DNA of 64,000 nt from Arabidopsis thaliana. Lineage: Eukaryota; Streptophyta; Magnoliopsida; Brassicales; Brassicaceae. Numbering within the stretch: the first letter of the stretch is position 1; each line of letters starts with the position of its first letter. The notes beneath the pieces were generated by a model. The model was not told the DNA's origin. It did no database searches and saw only the letters and a list, made by a program, of their open reading frames with translations. The stretch covers positions 5,208,101 through 5,272,100 of the forward strand of contig NC_003074.8 in assembly GCF_000001735.4 (NCBI RefSeq). The letters run 5' to 3'. Shown piece by piece: positions 35,596 to 46,410 of the stretch. The position numbers were made by a program, and so were the translations under genes.

Positions 35596-36112
35596 ATGGA
35601 GAGCACCGATTCTTCCGGTGGTCCACCACCGCCACAACCTAACCTTCCTCCAGGCTTCCGGTTTCACCCTACCGACGAAGAGCTTGTTGTTCACTACCTC
35701 AAACGCAAAGCAGCCTCTGCTCCTTTACCTGTCGCCATCATCGCCGAAGTCGATCTCTATAAATTTGATCCATGGGAACTTCCCGGTACGTACGACCTCA
35801 TCATCATCATCATCAACAACTACTTTTTTATATATAGTATTATTTGATTTATATGAATTTGTGACCTTTTTTTTGGTTATGATGATCTAAATCTTTTTCT
35901 TCTTTTTTCTATAATTTTTTTTTGGTTTGTGGATTCGTTTGTTGCAGCTAAAGCATCGTTTGGAGAACAAGAATGGTACTTCTTTAGTCCACGAGATCGG
36001 AAGTATCCAAACGGAGCAAGACCAAACAGAGCGGCGACTTCAGGTTATTGGAAAGCGACCGGTACAGATAAACCGGTACTTGCTTCCGACGGTAACCAAA
36101 AGGTGGGCGTGA
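35525..36112 (+). other. Upstream open frame overlapping the ANAC056 start (141 codons when spliced)
   Basis: ATG at 35525 lies in the predicted leader and runs 87 codons to the exon 1 end at 35785, in a frame different from NAC. Exon 2 (from 35948) continues the same frame to TGA at 36112, giving 141 aa. It overlaps the NAC domain coding region out of frame. A two-codon upstream frame (ATG ATA TGA, 35520-35528) precedes it. Both ATGs have G at -3. The main ATG (A at -3, G at +4) is stronger. Effect on translation is inferred; the product itself shows no known domain. Confidence 0.4.
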
Positions 36113-36937
36113 AGAAGGCACTAGTCTTCTACAGTGGTAAACCACCAAAAGGCGTTAAAAGTGATTGGATCATGCATGAGTATCGTCTCATCGAAAACAA
36201 ACCAAACAATCGACCTCCTGGCTGTGATTTCGGCAACAAAAAAAACTCACTCAGAGTATGATTCATCGAAATTTTCAAATATTCTTGATTCTTGAATTCT
36301 TGATCTTGATTTTGGGAATATTTTTTTATTGTGTGTGTAGCTTGATGATTGGGTGTTATGTAGAATCTACAAGAAGAACAACGCAAGTCGACATGTTGAT
36401 AACGATAAGGATCATGATATGATCGATTACATTTTCAGGAAGATTCCTCCGTCTTTATCAATGGCGGCTGCTTCTACAGGACTTCACCAACATCATCATA
36501 ATGTCTCAAGATCAATGAATTTCTTCCCTGGCAAATTCTCCGGTGGTGGTTACGGGATTTTCTCTGACGGTGGTAACACGAGTATATACGACGGCGGTGG
36601 CATGATCAACAATATTGGTACTGACTCAGTAGATCACGACAATAACGCTGACGTCGTTGGTTTAAATCATGCTTCGTCGTCAGGTCCTATGATGATGGCG
36701 AATTTGAAACGAACTCTCCCGGTGCCGTATTGGCCTGTAGCAGATGAGGAGCAAGATGCATCTCCGAGCAAACGGTTTCACGGTGTAGGAGGAGGAGGAG
36801 GAGATTGTTCGAACATGTCTTCCTCCATGATGGAAGAGACTCCACCATTGATGCAACAACAAGGTGGTGTGTTAGGAGATGGATTATTCAGAACGACATC
36901 GTACCAATTACCCGGTTTAAATTGGTACTCTTCTTAA
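35596..36937 (+). CDS. NARS1: NAC transcription factor ANAC056 / NARS1 (At3g15510)
   Basis: Three exons (35596-35785, 35948-36255, 36341-36937) give 364 aa, the known length. A Pro/Ser start precedes the NAC domain ([86 protein letters not shown]). The domain ends at [14 protein letters not shown] near residue 180. The tail is rich in His, Gly, Asp and Met and ends [14 protein letters not shown]1 acts redundantly with NARS2 (ANAC018) in integument development and embryogenesis, and has been linked to senescence and flavonoid control (known). It is in the same orientation as ANAC055, with introns at equivalent positions. Confidence 0.97.
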
Positions 36938-39746
36938 TCAAATGTGTTTCGCCGCCGGTGTGAAGAATTTTCCGGTGACAGTGAAGATTTTTTTCCGATT
37001 GGTGGGGTCATTTGCATGCATTATATAATTTGAGATTTGTGTATATGTTTTGGGTTAATTAATTGGTCACAGGGGTTAGAGGAAGAAGATTATTTAGAGA
37101 GCGGAGAAGAAGTGAGGCAACATATAGAAAACATAGGTTTAAAAAATATTACTGTTTGTTAAGTTTAATGATTAAATGTATAAATCTTATACTTAGATGT
37201 TTATATATAGTTTGTATAGATGCATATAGTTTCTCTCAATGCTATTTTGAGATTGTATTTTCTTGTAAAGGAAATGTTTTTTAAAAAAAAAAAAAAAAAG
37301 TTGTGTAACTATGTATTTTTCTTCACATATGTTGAAAATCACTGATGTTTTTGGACTGAGTTATTGGCTTATTGCTTATGAAAGTTTGGAGGGTATTTTA
37401 TATAAATTAAAAAACTTCTACTATATGATTATAAATTTAGTTAAGGCGAAATAGTCGATGGTATCAATCAAACTAATTTAGCAATTGTCTGGATAGCATT
37501 AAACGCATATTACTCACTATTTTGTCGATTAAACTAATTTAGTCGTCAGTTTTACTAAAACTGTGGTGATAAAGCACCATCAATAAAAAGGATTGTATAA
37601 TTTTAACTCGTCCCATACATGATTAAATAAAAGTGAGTAGTATATTAACTGGATTTGGAAAATGATATGTTAAAGTATCATTTTACAGAGAAACAGAATA
37701 TTATGTACATAGTTAAATGATATGTTTTTCTCTTATTTCAAGCACATGCATCCTAATTTTTTTATTCCATTTCCTATATAACGACGCAGTGCCCTGTAAA
37801 CATTTAAAAAATACATATATTTAGACTTTATATTATAAAAGATAGTGAAAACCAATCCTCTTTAGAAACATCCTGAACTGATCAAAAGTAATGATAAGCT
37901 TCAAGTACGTTGTGTAGATAAGAAATTTCAATAATTGCATGTAAAGCTATAAGTATAATATAGTATTATTTATATTATGTTATATATACGAGGCCCATCT
38001 CACGTTGATAGTGATTTATCTACTTATTTTCTATATAGTTTTTGTTTGTTTTTTGCATCTATCATTTATTTCATACCAAACCAATCCTCAATTTATAGTA
38101 AGAAACTATTTATTTGTCTCGGCAACCCATAATCTTTTGGAAGCAAGAGCGAAACAAATTCGCGCAACTGGATAACGAAAAAAACAAGGAAGAAGAGATT
38201 TTCATTATTTTAAACATAAATTTTTGCGTTTGTTATAATCTAGCAAACTAGTACAAATTTTGTTTACTGTATTAGAGTACTTAAAAGTTAATAAAAACAT
38301 TTTTTATAACGGCCACAAATGAATGAAAATAAAAATAAATCGAATATATAAAATTATAAATTAAGATATTTATTTCATATTCATCTTACCTCAAACTGTA
38401 GTAATTTTGTCCTTGATCATAATTTATTATATGATTTGAACAAATAACCCCCTACTTAAAGTGTTTCCAGATATGTTCAGTTCAGGTGTGGATGTCATTT
38501 TCTGCTCACAACTTTTTTTTTGTGTGTGTCAACCTGCTCCGAACTTAGATTTTGATTAGACATCGCCAAATATATTCCCATTAACCATTAGATCATACAC
38601 TCACAACTACAAGCACACAAAATAGATCCCAACTTTAAGGAAATGTTACATTGTTTGATTAAATGATGAGAAAGGTCAAAGAATTGCGATTTATGAAAGG
38701 TATTCTTTTGAAAGAAAATATAAAACTAAGAGATAGTATGTATTCTTCGAACATGATTTTTGCTATATTTATCTAGTGGTTATGTCACGAGTTCTTCAAA
38801 AAAAAATGATTAGTAAAAAATAAATAAATTTATATATATTGCTATGAGAAAACGGATGAAGTTATCTGAGATATTGATTATTGCGTATTTTTGGACATTT
38901 TGACACGTAAATTATATTACGCTTTTGAATCATATTGTATCGTATGTTATTTTTCATAGAACTAACTAGTCGTCTACTTCAGACAAAAAAAAAGGTCAAG
39001 AAAGTGGATGTTTAAGAAAAATAGAACGAAAAGATATATTGGAAAAAAGCAGTGTGTGTACATTAAAAAAAATGACGAGCAATGGACCATATGCTTCTAC
39101 ATCAGCAAAAGGAATCATTATCTTTAAACCAAGAAATTAAAGACGCCTTTAATTACATTCCTCTTCTGGATAATAAGTACAAACCACCTTTCAGAAATTT
39201 TTATATCCATAGCACTTAATTTTGGAAAACCTATAGTATTCATTTCAGGTTACACTTGCACACCCATTTCTTTTCTTACATTTTCTTTTTTCTTTTCTAT
39301 ATCTTTTGAGACTCATAAAATTTCTTGAAATATCTATATTTTTGCTCCTCGTAACAATTTGGTCCTAAAAATCCCAAAAGGAAAATAGTGCGCAATATCT
39401 TGTTGTTTTCACTTCATAAGTTGTTGAAAGAAAAAGAAAGAAAGATTCTGTATAAACAGAGGTAGCAAAATAAAATTAAAAAGCGATTAAGATGAAAAGA
39501 ACAGCAAGTAAGAGGCATGGAAAATGCACAACGAAGCTCGAGGACAGCTATGTATAGAAAAGCAAAAACAACCGTTACATTATGTGGATATAGATTATTA
39601 AATTAAGAAACCAGTAAATACATTTCATTTAAATGGATTGTACAATAAGACCCTAAAACTTTCCTCAAAAAATATCTTTACTTCAAGAATTCAATATCTA
39701 TTTGAGAAAATACAACTCAGGTTTACTTCACAACCATGTTAACATT

Positions 39747-39787
<41 letters not shown>

Positions 39788-41120
39788 AAAGTGAAAACAA
39801 AAGAGCAGCAATCTATTAGTACTTGAATTGATGATTTAACTCATCAAACACATCTTATGTCAATTTGCAATACACAAAAAAAAAAAAAAAAAAAATGTGT
39901 ACGTGTGTGTTAATGTAATAAATGGGTGATACTAAATTATATTTTGTGGATTAGTAGAGACTAAATAAAAAGTGAGGATGAAATATTAATGAAGGTAAAA
40001 TAAGGGTTGGTTGGTGGAGAGGTAATGAAGAGATGAAATATAGACAGATCGGGGAATATGAACTAACGCTGTCTTCAACTCTCTATTGGGCTACATGACG
40101 ATCCTTTGATTACGATAGGAGTGAATTTTTAGAAACCCTCCAAATTTTATTTATTAAAAATCATTTATTATTGTAGGATGATAATAAACACTTTTATTCA
40201 CAATTTCAGTTATATATGTGAGTCATCATTACATGATGGATTCATCAACGTACAAGGATTTGAATCCCAAAATTATATTATTATTTTCTGTCATATTAAT
40301 TTATATGAATTGATGTTTTGTTTTATCTTGTATGATATTAAATTCAGTCTTGAAATAAAATTTACAAAAACGGTATTTATATTGTTTTATACTCCTGGAC
40401 AACGGATTCATCATTTTAATTATTTCAAAAGTTTTTTTTTTTTTTTTTTTCTGTTTTGGCACAAATGTATTTAGGTTTACAGCTTCAAATACAAGTACAT
40501 TCCATTTTAGCTGAAACTAATGACCCACAAAACAAAATGGTACAAGGGAAGAAGAAAATGAGATAGATCCAAATATCCAAATGATGCAAAAGCCCATTTT
40601 TTCAATCCCAATAAGATATAATGACAATAGTACAATACCAATTATTAAAATTACATGGACCTCTATTATGGAGGTGAGAAACTTTCTATGGACCTCACTA
40701 AATTTCAATTCATTCTCAATATGGTCTATACACTAAAGATAGATTGGATCCAAAAAAACCCAGCCTATATAGCTTTGGCCTTTGTGTGAGAGTAAGCTGG
40801 TAAAATGATTAAATAAGTTGAATTTGGCAGAAAGCATGTTTGCATTGAATTTTCTCATTTTGTTTCTTCTAAAGTTTCTCCGTTGACCTGTTGGTGAACT
40901 TGGAATTGGTCAAACATTCAAACTTTGACAAATAGAGCATTCAGAATTTGAAAATTAGACCAACCGCTCCATTACAAAAACATGTAACCAAGTCAGTGGT
41001 CTTGTTCTCTTGTGTTTCTTTAATATAGAGAAAGAAGACTCCCTTGACTCTCTCTCACAGCTAGTTTATAAAGAAACGTTTCTTGCAAAATTCTTAGCAA
41101 GAGATACACGTCAGTTACTT
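36938..41120. other. AT-rich intergenic region with microsatellites; leader of the small basic protein gene at its right end
   Basis: The left ~350 bases should hold the ANAC056 3'UTR and end near an A16 run (about 37283-37298). No gene is supported in 37.3-40.7 kb. It contains an (AAC)n repeat at 39747-39787 and an A20 run at 39876-39895. An A/T-rich ORF at 40178-40474 looks like chance. A TATATAG at 40766-40772 could be the core promoter of the gene starting at 41121. A TTTAATATAG acceptor-like site near 41028 hints at a leader intron. Confidence 0.4.
39747..39787. repeat. (AAC)n microsatellite
   Basis: A perfect AAC trinucleotide run of 41 bases, between 13 and 14 units, lies in an AT-rich intergenic stretch. 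Runs of this type are length-polymorphic between accessions. Confidence 0.95.
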
Positions 41121-41441
41121 ATGCAGGTTTCGAGAAGGATCCCATCTGGTGAAGGCGTAGAGATGCCAGGAAGATCCGAGACCAACCGGATCAGACGGAG
41201 GAGCCACGGGTCAGGTCTGAGGGTTCGGGTAGCTTGCACTTGCTCAGGACGGCCTGGTTCAACGAAGTGTGCACGGCACGGGTTTGTGGTGCCAAGCGAT
41301 GAGAGGCTTATGCGGAAGGCGAGTGACGGAAGCAGAGAGGTGTTGCGAAGAGCTTTGACACCTCCGATCCGGCGGATGAATCTCCGGTGGTTAAATTTCC
41401 GGCCAACACCTAGCCGTCTCTGTAAAATGTCTTCTGTTTGA
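41121..41441 (+). CDS. Small basic plant-specific protein with CxC...RPGS...C motif (At3g15518-type)
   Basis: A 106-aa single-exon frame starts at ATG 41121. The open frame extends upstream only from a TTG, so this ATG is preferred. The protein is very Arg-rich and carries the motif VACTCSGRPGSTKCARHG near residues 37-54. A 'C-S-G-R-P-G-S-x-x-C-x-x-H-G' motif recurs in a family of small unannotated plant proteins, where it often lies next to a Ser-rich part. The C-terminal half (LRRALTPPIRRMNLRWLNFRP) is basic and may bind nucleic acid or be nuclear (inference). The function is unknown. It converges with CYP37, with 197 bases between stops. Confidence 0.7.
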   Translation: MQVSRRIPSGEGVEMPGRSETNRIRRRSHGSGLRVRVACTCSGRPGSTKCARHGFVVPSDERLMRKASDGSREVLRRALTPPIRRMNLRWLNFRPTPSRLCKMSSV

Positions 41442-41638
41442 TCATGAAACTGGGACTCAAAAAATCAAGGCTGAGAACTTTTTGGTTGAATGTAAATAGA
41501 GCTCAAAGCTTTTCTTTTTCTTGTAATGTTGGAAATCCAATAAGAATCATACCCAATTGCAGAGAGTTGAAACTCTTAGCACTCTGTTTATGGACAAGAA
41601 AGTCTTAGAACGTTTTGGATGTAAAGAAAGAAAAAGAA

Positions 41639-44332
41639 TCAAGTGGATTCGTTGATGTTGTTGTTTTGAACAGGCAAACTAAGGCGGTCTTGGCCTTCAA
41701 TTAGTTTTGCAGATTTGATGATATCTCCAGTCTTGATCTGCCCGAGAATATCTTTTCCTGCTATTGTGTATCTGCAGAATTTGGAGCACACAAGAGCAAC
41801 CATCAATTCAAATGCAACTTGCAAGTTCTGAACGTCCGAATAAGAAAAGTTTTAAAACCAATACCCGAAGACCGAGAACTGTCCTTCGTCAAAGGATAAT
41901 CCTCCTAAGCCAGACTGCAGGAAAATACAAACAAGATTAAGAGCAAGCTTCTTAGTTTCAAAAATGGAATCAAGCTAAGGAAGTTTGGAGTGATGCTTAC
42001 GTTTCTTTTATCGTATAGGTAGAAGAAGAATTGGTAAGGAGAAGAGTATTCTTCTGAGTTTTCGCTGTGCGCCATTGCTACAGCTCCATAAACCGATAAA
42101 GGAAGCACTGGTAACTCCCCATCCTTCCAATGTCAAAATGCAAAAAAAAAAAGTTAAGTCAGGTTTTCTGGTTTTGATTTGGGAGTAGGAGTCTATACCT
42201 GGACACTCAATGGCGTTCTGTAGAGAGGTTCGAATTGTCCAGAAGGCATTACTTCCAATGGAACACTAACACTCTCCACCTTACCACTCCCATCCTCTGT
42301 GATAACAGCCTGGTTTACAGTATTGAGTTTGGCTCCATCATATGCACCGCTAGTTACCTGTAAAAAAACGAGAAGCAAGAGTTTGTGGTGCCCAATCATC
42401 ATTTCAAGATTTAAGAGTACAGCCTCTTTAGGTTCAAGATCTGGAGCTAACAAAGGTTGTTCAGAGTAAACTACCTTACCAGTTTTGCAAAATTCCCTGC
42501 GGTTAGAGGTGCTGAATATCCATCTATAACGATCTGAATCCACCATATAAGCAAAAGCAGCATTCCGTGAAAAAGCAGCTTAAGTAATCGGGGCGTAAAA
42601 GGCAACAACAGCTGCATATATAAGATCAGATTTAGCTCTGATACCTGTACTGTAGCACTCTTTCTTTGATCACCTCCAGCTTCAGCTGAAAAAGTCGAAC
42701 CATCAGCTTTCTCAATGGTGATTTCCACAGTTCCTCTTCCTGCTAACCTACAATTCCACAAAATATCTGTAAATTTTGCAGCTAATAAGAGGGGATTAAC
42801 TCAGAGAGACAGAAAAACTGGATTCACCTGGGATAGTTTAAGTACTGCTGAGGAAGTAGAAATGACAACCCAGATGCCTGCAATAACATTCTTTAACGTC
42901 AGCAACTAATTCTTGCGCTTATGTGTTTCATTTCCCTACCCATAAGAGATGAGTAGTGATGTATACCTGTAATAACTCCAGATCCGCAACAGTATCTAGT
43001 GATGCTGCCAGCCCAAGGGACACTTTATCAGGATCTTGTTTCTTAATAGACGTTATAAGTGCTTGTAGTCCACCCTTTCAAACAAAGGAACATAAGGTTT
43101 ATACGCGCCTATGACAAAACCAAATGAATCTAAAACTTAAAACCACCTGTTGTAATCAGTTGCAAACTAAGAAAACTTTACATTTAACAAAACCAGATCA
43201 TCTTTCACCAAACTTAAAGAAAATATTACAGGTATTACAGCCCATCAACTTGAGAACAGAGTTGCGGTTTAATTCCCACGTACCTTTCCATCAATCAGAG
43301 TTGTATACAGTTCTGAGCCCTTGTCTTTTAAGTCTACTGGTATACTAGCCAAGATCTTATCCTTATCATCTATAGCCACCTGAAACAATTTCGTCAAAGC
43401 ATACTATGCTTCCACTATTCTTGCAAACTTAATACAAATCAAGAAGTAAATCCACCACTTCAATGCCAACCAATCAAGAGTCTCTCAGAACATACGAAAC
43501 TAAGAGCCTCAAACAAGATCAATAAACTAGAAGCTTCTATAGAAAATAAACAAGAGTAAAAAAGTTTACCTTTAAAGCTTTCTTTACATTGCTCTCCATG
43601 GTACCGTAAGGCTTCCTTTGAGGAATTCTGAGAAGATATGATATATCTTCCAACGAAGCCTAAGGAACAACAACACATAATAGTATAACAGTCAATGATT
43701 TCCAAAAGCAAATACACCACATAGAAAGTCTAAGAGAGTGACGAGCCTGTATTATCTTCATGCTTGGATTAGCAGGTATAGCCCTTCTTAGAGCAAGTTC
43801 TCCAGTTCTTGGAACTTTAGTGTCCGGAGAGTAAAGAACTGCCTCTGCAGGTGAAATGTAAGCAGAGTCTAGACCAAACAAGGGCAATGGAGACCATACT
43901 TGAACAAATATCAATATCGTTGCAACCAATTTCTCGAGGTTTTTAGATCCAGCTTCAAAAGTGTTCAACTTCGAATCAATTGAAGAATTGCAGGAATGTA
44001 TAAGTTCCTGCACTGCTGAAAACAATTTTATCACTAATCCATAAACCCTTAAAAAACGATTTTTTTGCCTAACGATAGATATGCGTAAACTAAGTAAAAC
44101 CCTAATGTGAAATCAGTATAGAGCATTGTACGCATTCGCGAGAATTTTAAAACCCGACCTTAGTGCCAGTTTTACTGGATGTAGAATGCAGACGCATGCG
44201 GAAATCTCCGGAATTGGTTCGATTAAAGGGTAATTTGGGTTTTACGAAGAGGAATTTGCGATTGAGAGGTGAAGGATGGAGAAAAAAAAGGCGGTGAGAG
44301 ACGACGGTGGAAGAAGACAAAGGAGAAGCCAT
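41639..44332 (-). CDS. CYP37: Chloroplast thylakoid cyclophilin-like protein CYP37 (At3g15520)
   Basis: Twelve exons (44159-44332, 43747-44007, 43570-43659, 43284-43379, 42967-43074, 42828-42877, 42645-42747, 42480-42533, 42199-42357, 42001-42123, 41865-41914, 41639-41771) give 466 aa, the known length. Residues 1-58 are Ser/Arg-rich like a transit peptide. A helical N-terminal region follows, related to CYP38/TLP40 (KIIQASLEDISYLL), then a degenerate cyclophilin domain from about residue 260 (VIDGYSAPLTAGNFAKLVTSGAYDG). The canonical catalytic Arg environment (RxxxxFxxQGGD) is replaced by sequence such as KLNTVNQAVITEDG, so isomerase activity is doubtful. The second intron uses a GC donor (43746-43745). 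It lies head-to-tail with the methyltransferase gene upstream. Confidence 0.95.
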
Positions 44333-45152
44333 TGATGGGAAGCTTGCAAGTTACAGAGACAAGGATAGGGAGAATAAACGATGAGCTTTCTTCTTTGGCG
44401 CGCCTCATCTCCGAAACGCTTACGTGGAGGTATTTGAATGGATACACGTGCCCTACTCTGAAGTTAAGAGAAACGGCGTGGTGTTCTACTTTGTACAGTC
44501 GACACGCATTGCATCTTGCAAAACAACTCAACGTTTTGAGAATTCGCTTGTGCATGCTTTGCCGGGTGTTTAACAGACAAAAATGAAGCAAGAGTAGCTT
44601 TAAGGCTTGGCCCAAATCTGGCCCAAGTATACTAAAATAATAAATTAATAATATATAGGGAACAGATACCACATTGACGTGAAGTGACAATGACAAGTCA
44701 TTTAATGCCCAACCATATCTACTACACAGACGACATTCTTGAAATTCACTCAACAAAGCTCCAAATTTTTTATTTTTTTTTCGTACACAGTTTCAAAGTT
44801 CAGCTACTTCTCTCCACGACGTTAGTTTTTTACCCGCGTTTGAAAACGCAACAGTAAAAAGACTCTTCTCTGAATCACATATTAAGATTCAGCTTAATAT
44901 GTTAATAAAAACTATAGGTTATACAAATACAAGACAAAAACGCAAACGCAGCGTTATGCCTCTTCATCAAAGCATCTGGTTCCGCTTCGCCTCCCCAGAC
45001 GCCACATACATTTTGATTTTCTAGTGTAGTAGTAGTAGATTCGTAATTAATATATTACAATTATAGTGTCGAACCTCCAGACTTCTTCAACTACGTGCCG
45101 TTTTTTATATAACGAACCGACACACATCACTGTCGTTTTGAACACCACGTCA
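44333..45152 (-). promoter_or_regulatory. CYP37 upstream region and methyltransferase 3' end
   Basis: The interval separates two minus-strand genes. The right part (about 44850-45152) should be methyltransferase 3'UTR. The part near 44333-44600 is GC-richer and is the CYP37 leader/promoter. A plus-strand open frame at 44269-44586 has no ATG at its start and crosses the CYP37 start, so it is not called. No TATA box is convincing. Confidence 0.4.
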
Positions 45153-46093
45153 TCATCTCCAATCGAGGCGGACTTCACGGGGCCCGGCGACGAGTTCACT
45201 GGGTTTCCGGAACGAAACGATGTGACTTCCGGCCATAAACGCCGTGACTCGCTCCGAGACTCGTATATCTTCCATCTTTAGCTCTTGAAGACGACGCACG
45301 TACTCCGGCACGTGTAAGAGATCCCAAACCACACACAAACCTCCTGGCTTCACAACTCTCACAATCTCTCCGAGCACTCTCATTCTCTCCGCCGCAGCTT
45401 CCACCGACTTCTGACCATGCTCTTTCCCCACCGTGTGAACGAACACCGACGAGACCACCACGTCGAAGTAATTATCGCCAAACGGCAACGTCTTCACATC
45501 TCCTTCACGGCATGTCACATACTCTTGCACACCTACACAATTTTGAATCACAAAAACAATGAGAATCTCAAATTCGATTTGAAATTAGGAGAAATTGATC
45601 AGTTACCTTCGAGTTTAGCGGTGCGGAGAGTGGAGAGAGTGGTGCGTTTAGAGCGGTCTAACCCGACGACCCGACCGGAGCTACCGGTTTTCTTAAGCTG
45701 TGTAGCGACGGCATTGAGGAGGATACCACGGCCACAACCGAGATCGAGAGCAGTTTTGACACAAGACCAGTCACCGACGGAGCTAACCATGCGTTGAGCC
45801 ATCTCGTACTGAAGCGGAACATCTGAGTAAACGAAATTAGCTGCGGCGAAGAGTAGACAAACCGCGGAGAGAGCGGTTACAGCACCGGTGAAACCCGCGG
45901 CTAATCTGGCGGCGCCGGAGAGGAAGAAGGAATCGAGGAAGAAGCAAATCTGATCGAAGTAGATGAGGAAGAGAAGAGAGAGAAGAGAGAAGAAGAAAGC
46001 ATGGAAGAGAAGGAAGACGAGTGTCTGCCATTGTTCGATTCCGTAAATAGCGTAGATCTGAGTCCAATCTCTGTTCCCGGTGGTTTTACCCAT
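45153..46093 (-). CDS. Membrane-anchored S-adenosylmethionine-dependent methyltransferase (At3g15530)
   Basis: Two exons (45607-46093, 45153-45532) give 288 aa, the known length. Residues 23-47 (QTLVFLLFHAFFFSLLSLLF) and about 66-88 are hydrophobic and probably membrane-spanning. Then comes a class I methyltransferase fold: motif I ALDLGCGRG at residues 115-123, post-I VVGLDRS at 142-148, a YFDVVVSSVFVHTV motif after the intron, and VKPGGLCVVWDLLHV later. The substrate cannot be read. Plant relatives are annotated only as SAM-methyltransferases. The arrangement (two helices then a soluble domain) suggests an enzyme facing one side of an internal membrane, which is inference. Confidence 0.9.
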
Positions 46094-46410
46094 TAGATTC
46101 CGATCAAATCTGATGCAAACAAAAACAAACAAAAATCCGATCTACGAGTTAGTTAAATTTGAAAATTCGAATTTCAAACTCTGAATAACTAACATACAAA
46201 GTAAAAAGCAAGTACCAGAGGATCAGAGACGGTGAAAACAAGCTGTTTTCTTCTAGAAACAAAAACAGATCTCAAATTCAAAAACAGGTAGTTAGCAATT
46301 CCTGAGCTGAGACGATGAAGAAGAAGGTGATTTTGAGGTAGGGGTAAGTCAGTGAAAGAGTGTATCGTCGTCACAGGAACATGTTGGGGGGGGGGGGGGG
46401 GGAGAGAGTG
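46094..46410 (-). promoter_or_regulatory. Methyltransferase leader, probable 5'UTR intron and C17/G17 tract
   Basis: Reading toward the gene, a donor-like GTACTTG near 46212 and an acceptor (TTTGCATCAG, about 46111-46120) suggest a leader intron. Further upstream is a perfect run of 17 G on the plus strand (46386-46402), which is C17 in the sense of this gene. A GA stretch follows the run. Confidence 0.45.

Noticed and set aside
26631..36937. miR164 site in the NAC genes
   Set aside because: I looked for complementarity to miR164 (as in NAC1, CUC1/2 and ORE1) in both coding regions and saw none.
40178..40474. 98-codon plus-strand frame with an ATG
   Set aside because: Very AT-rich and ends in a poly-Phe run produced by a T tract; no family features.
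44269..44586. Plus-strand 105-codon frame across the CYP37 start
   Set aside because: No ATG at its start and opposite to a well-supported gene; treated as a shadow frame.
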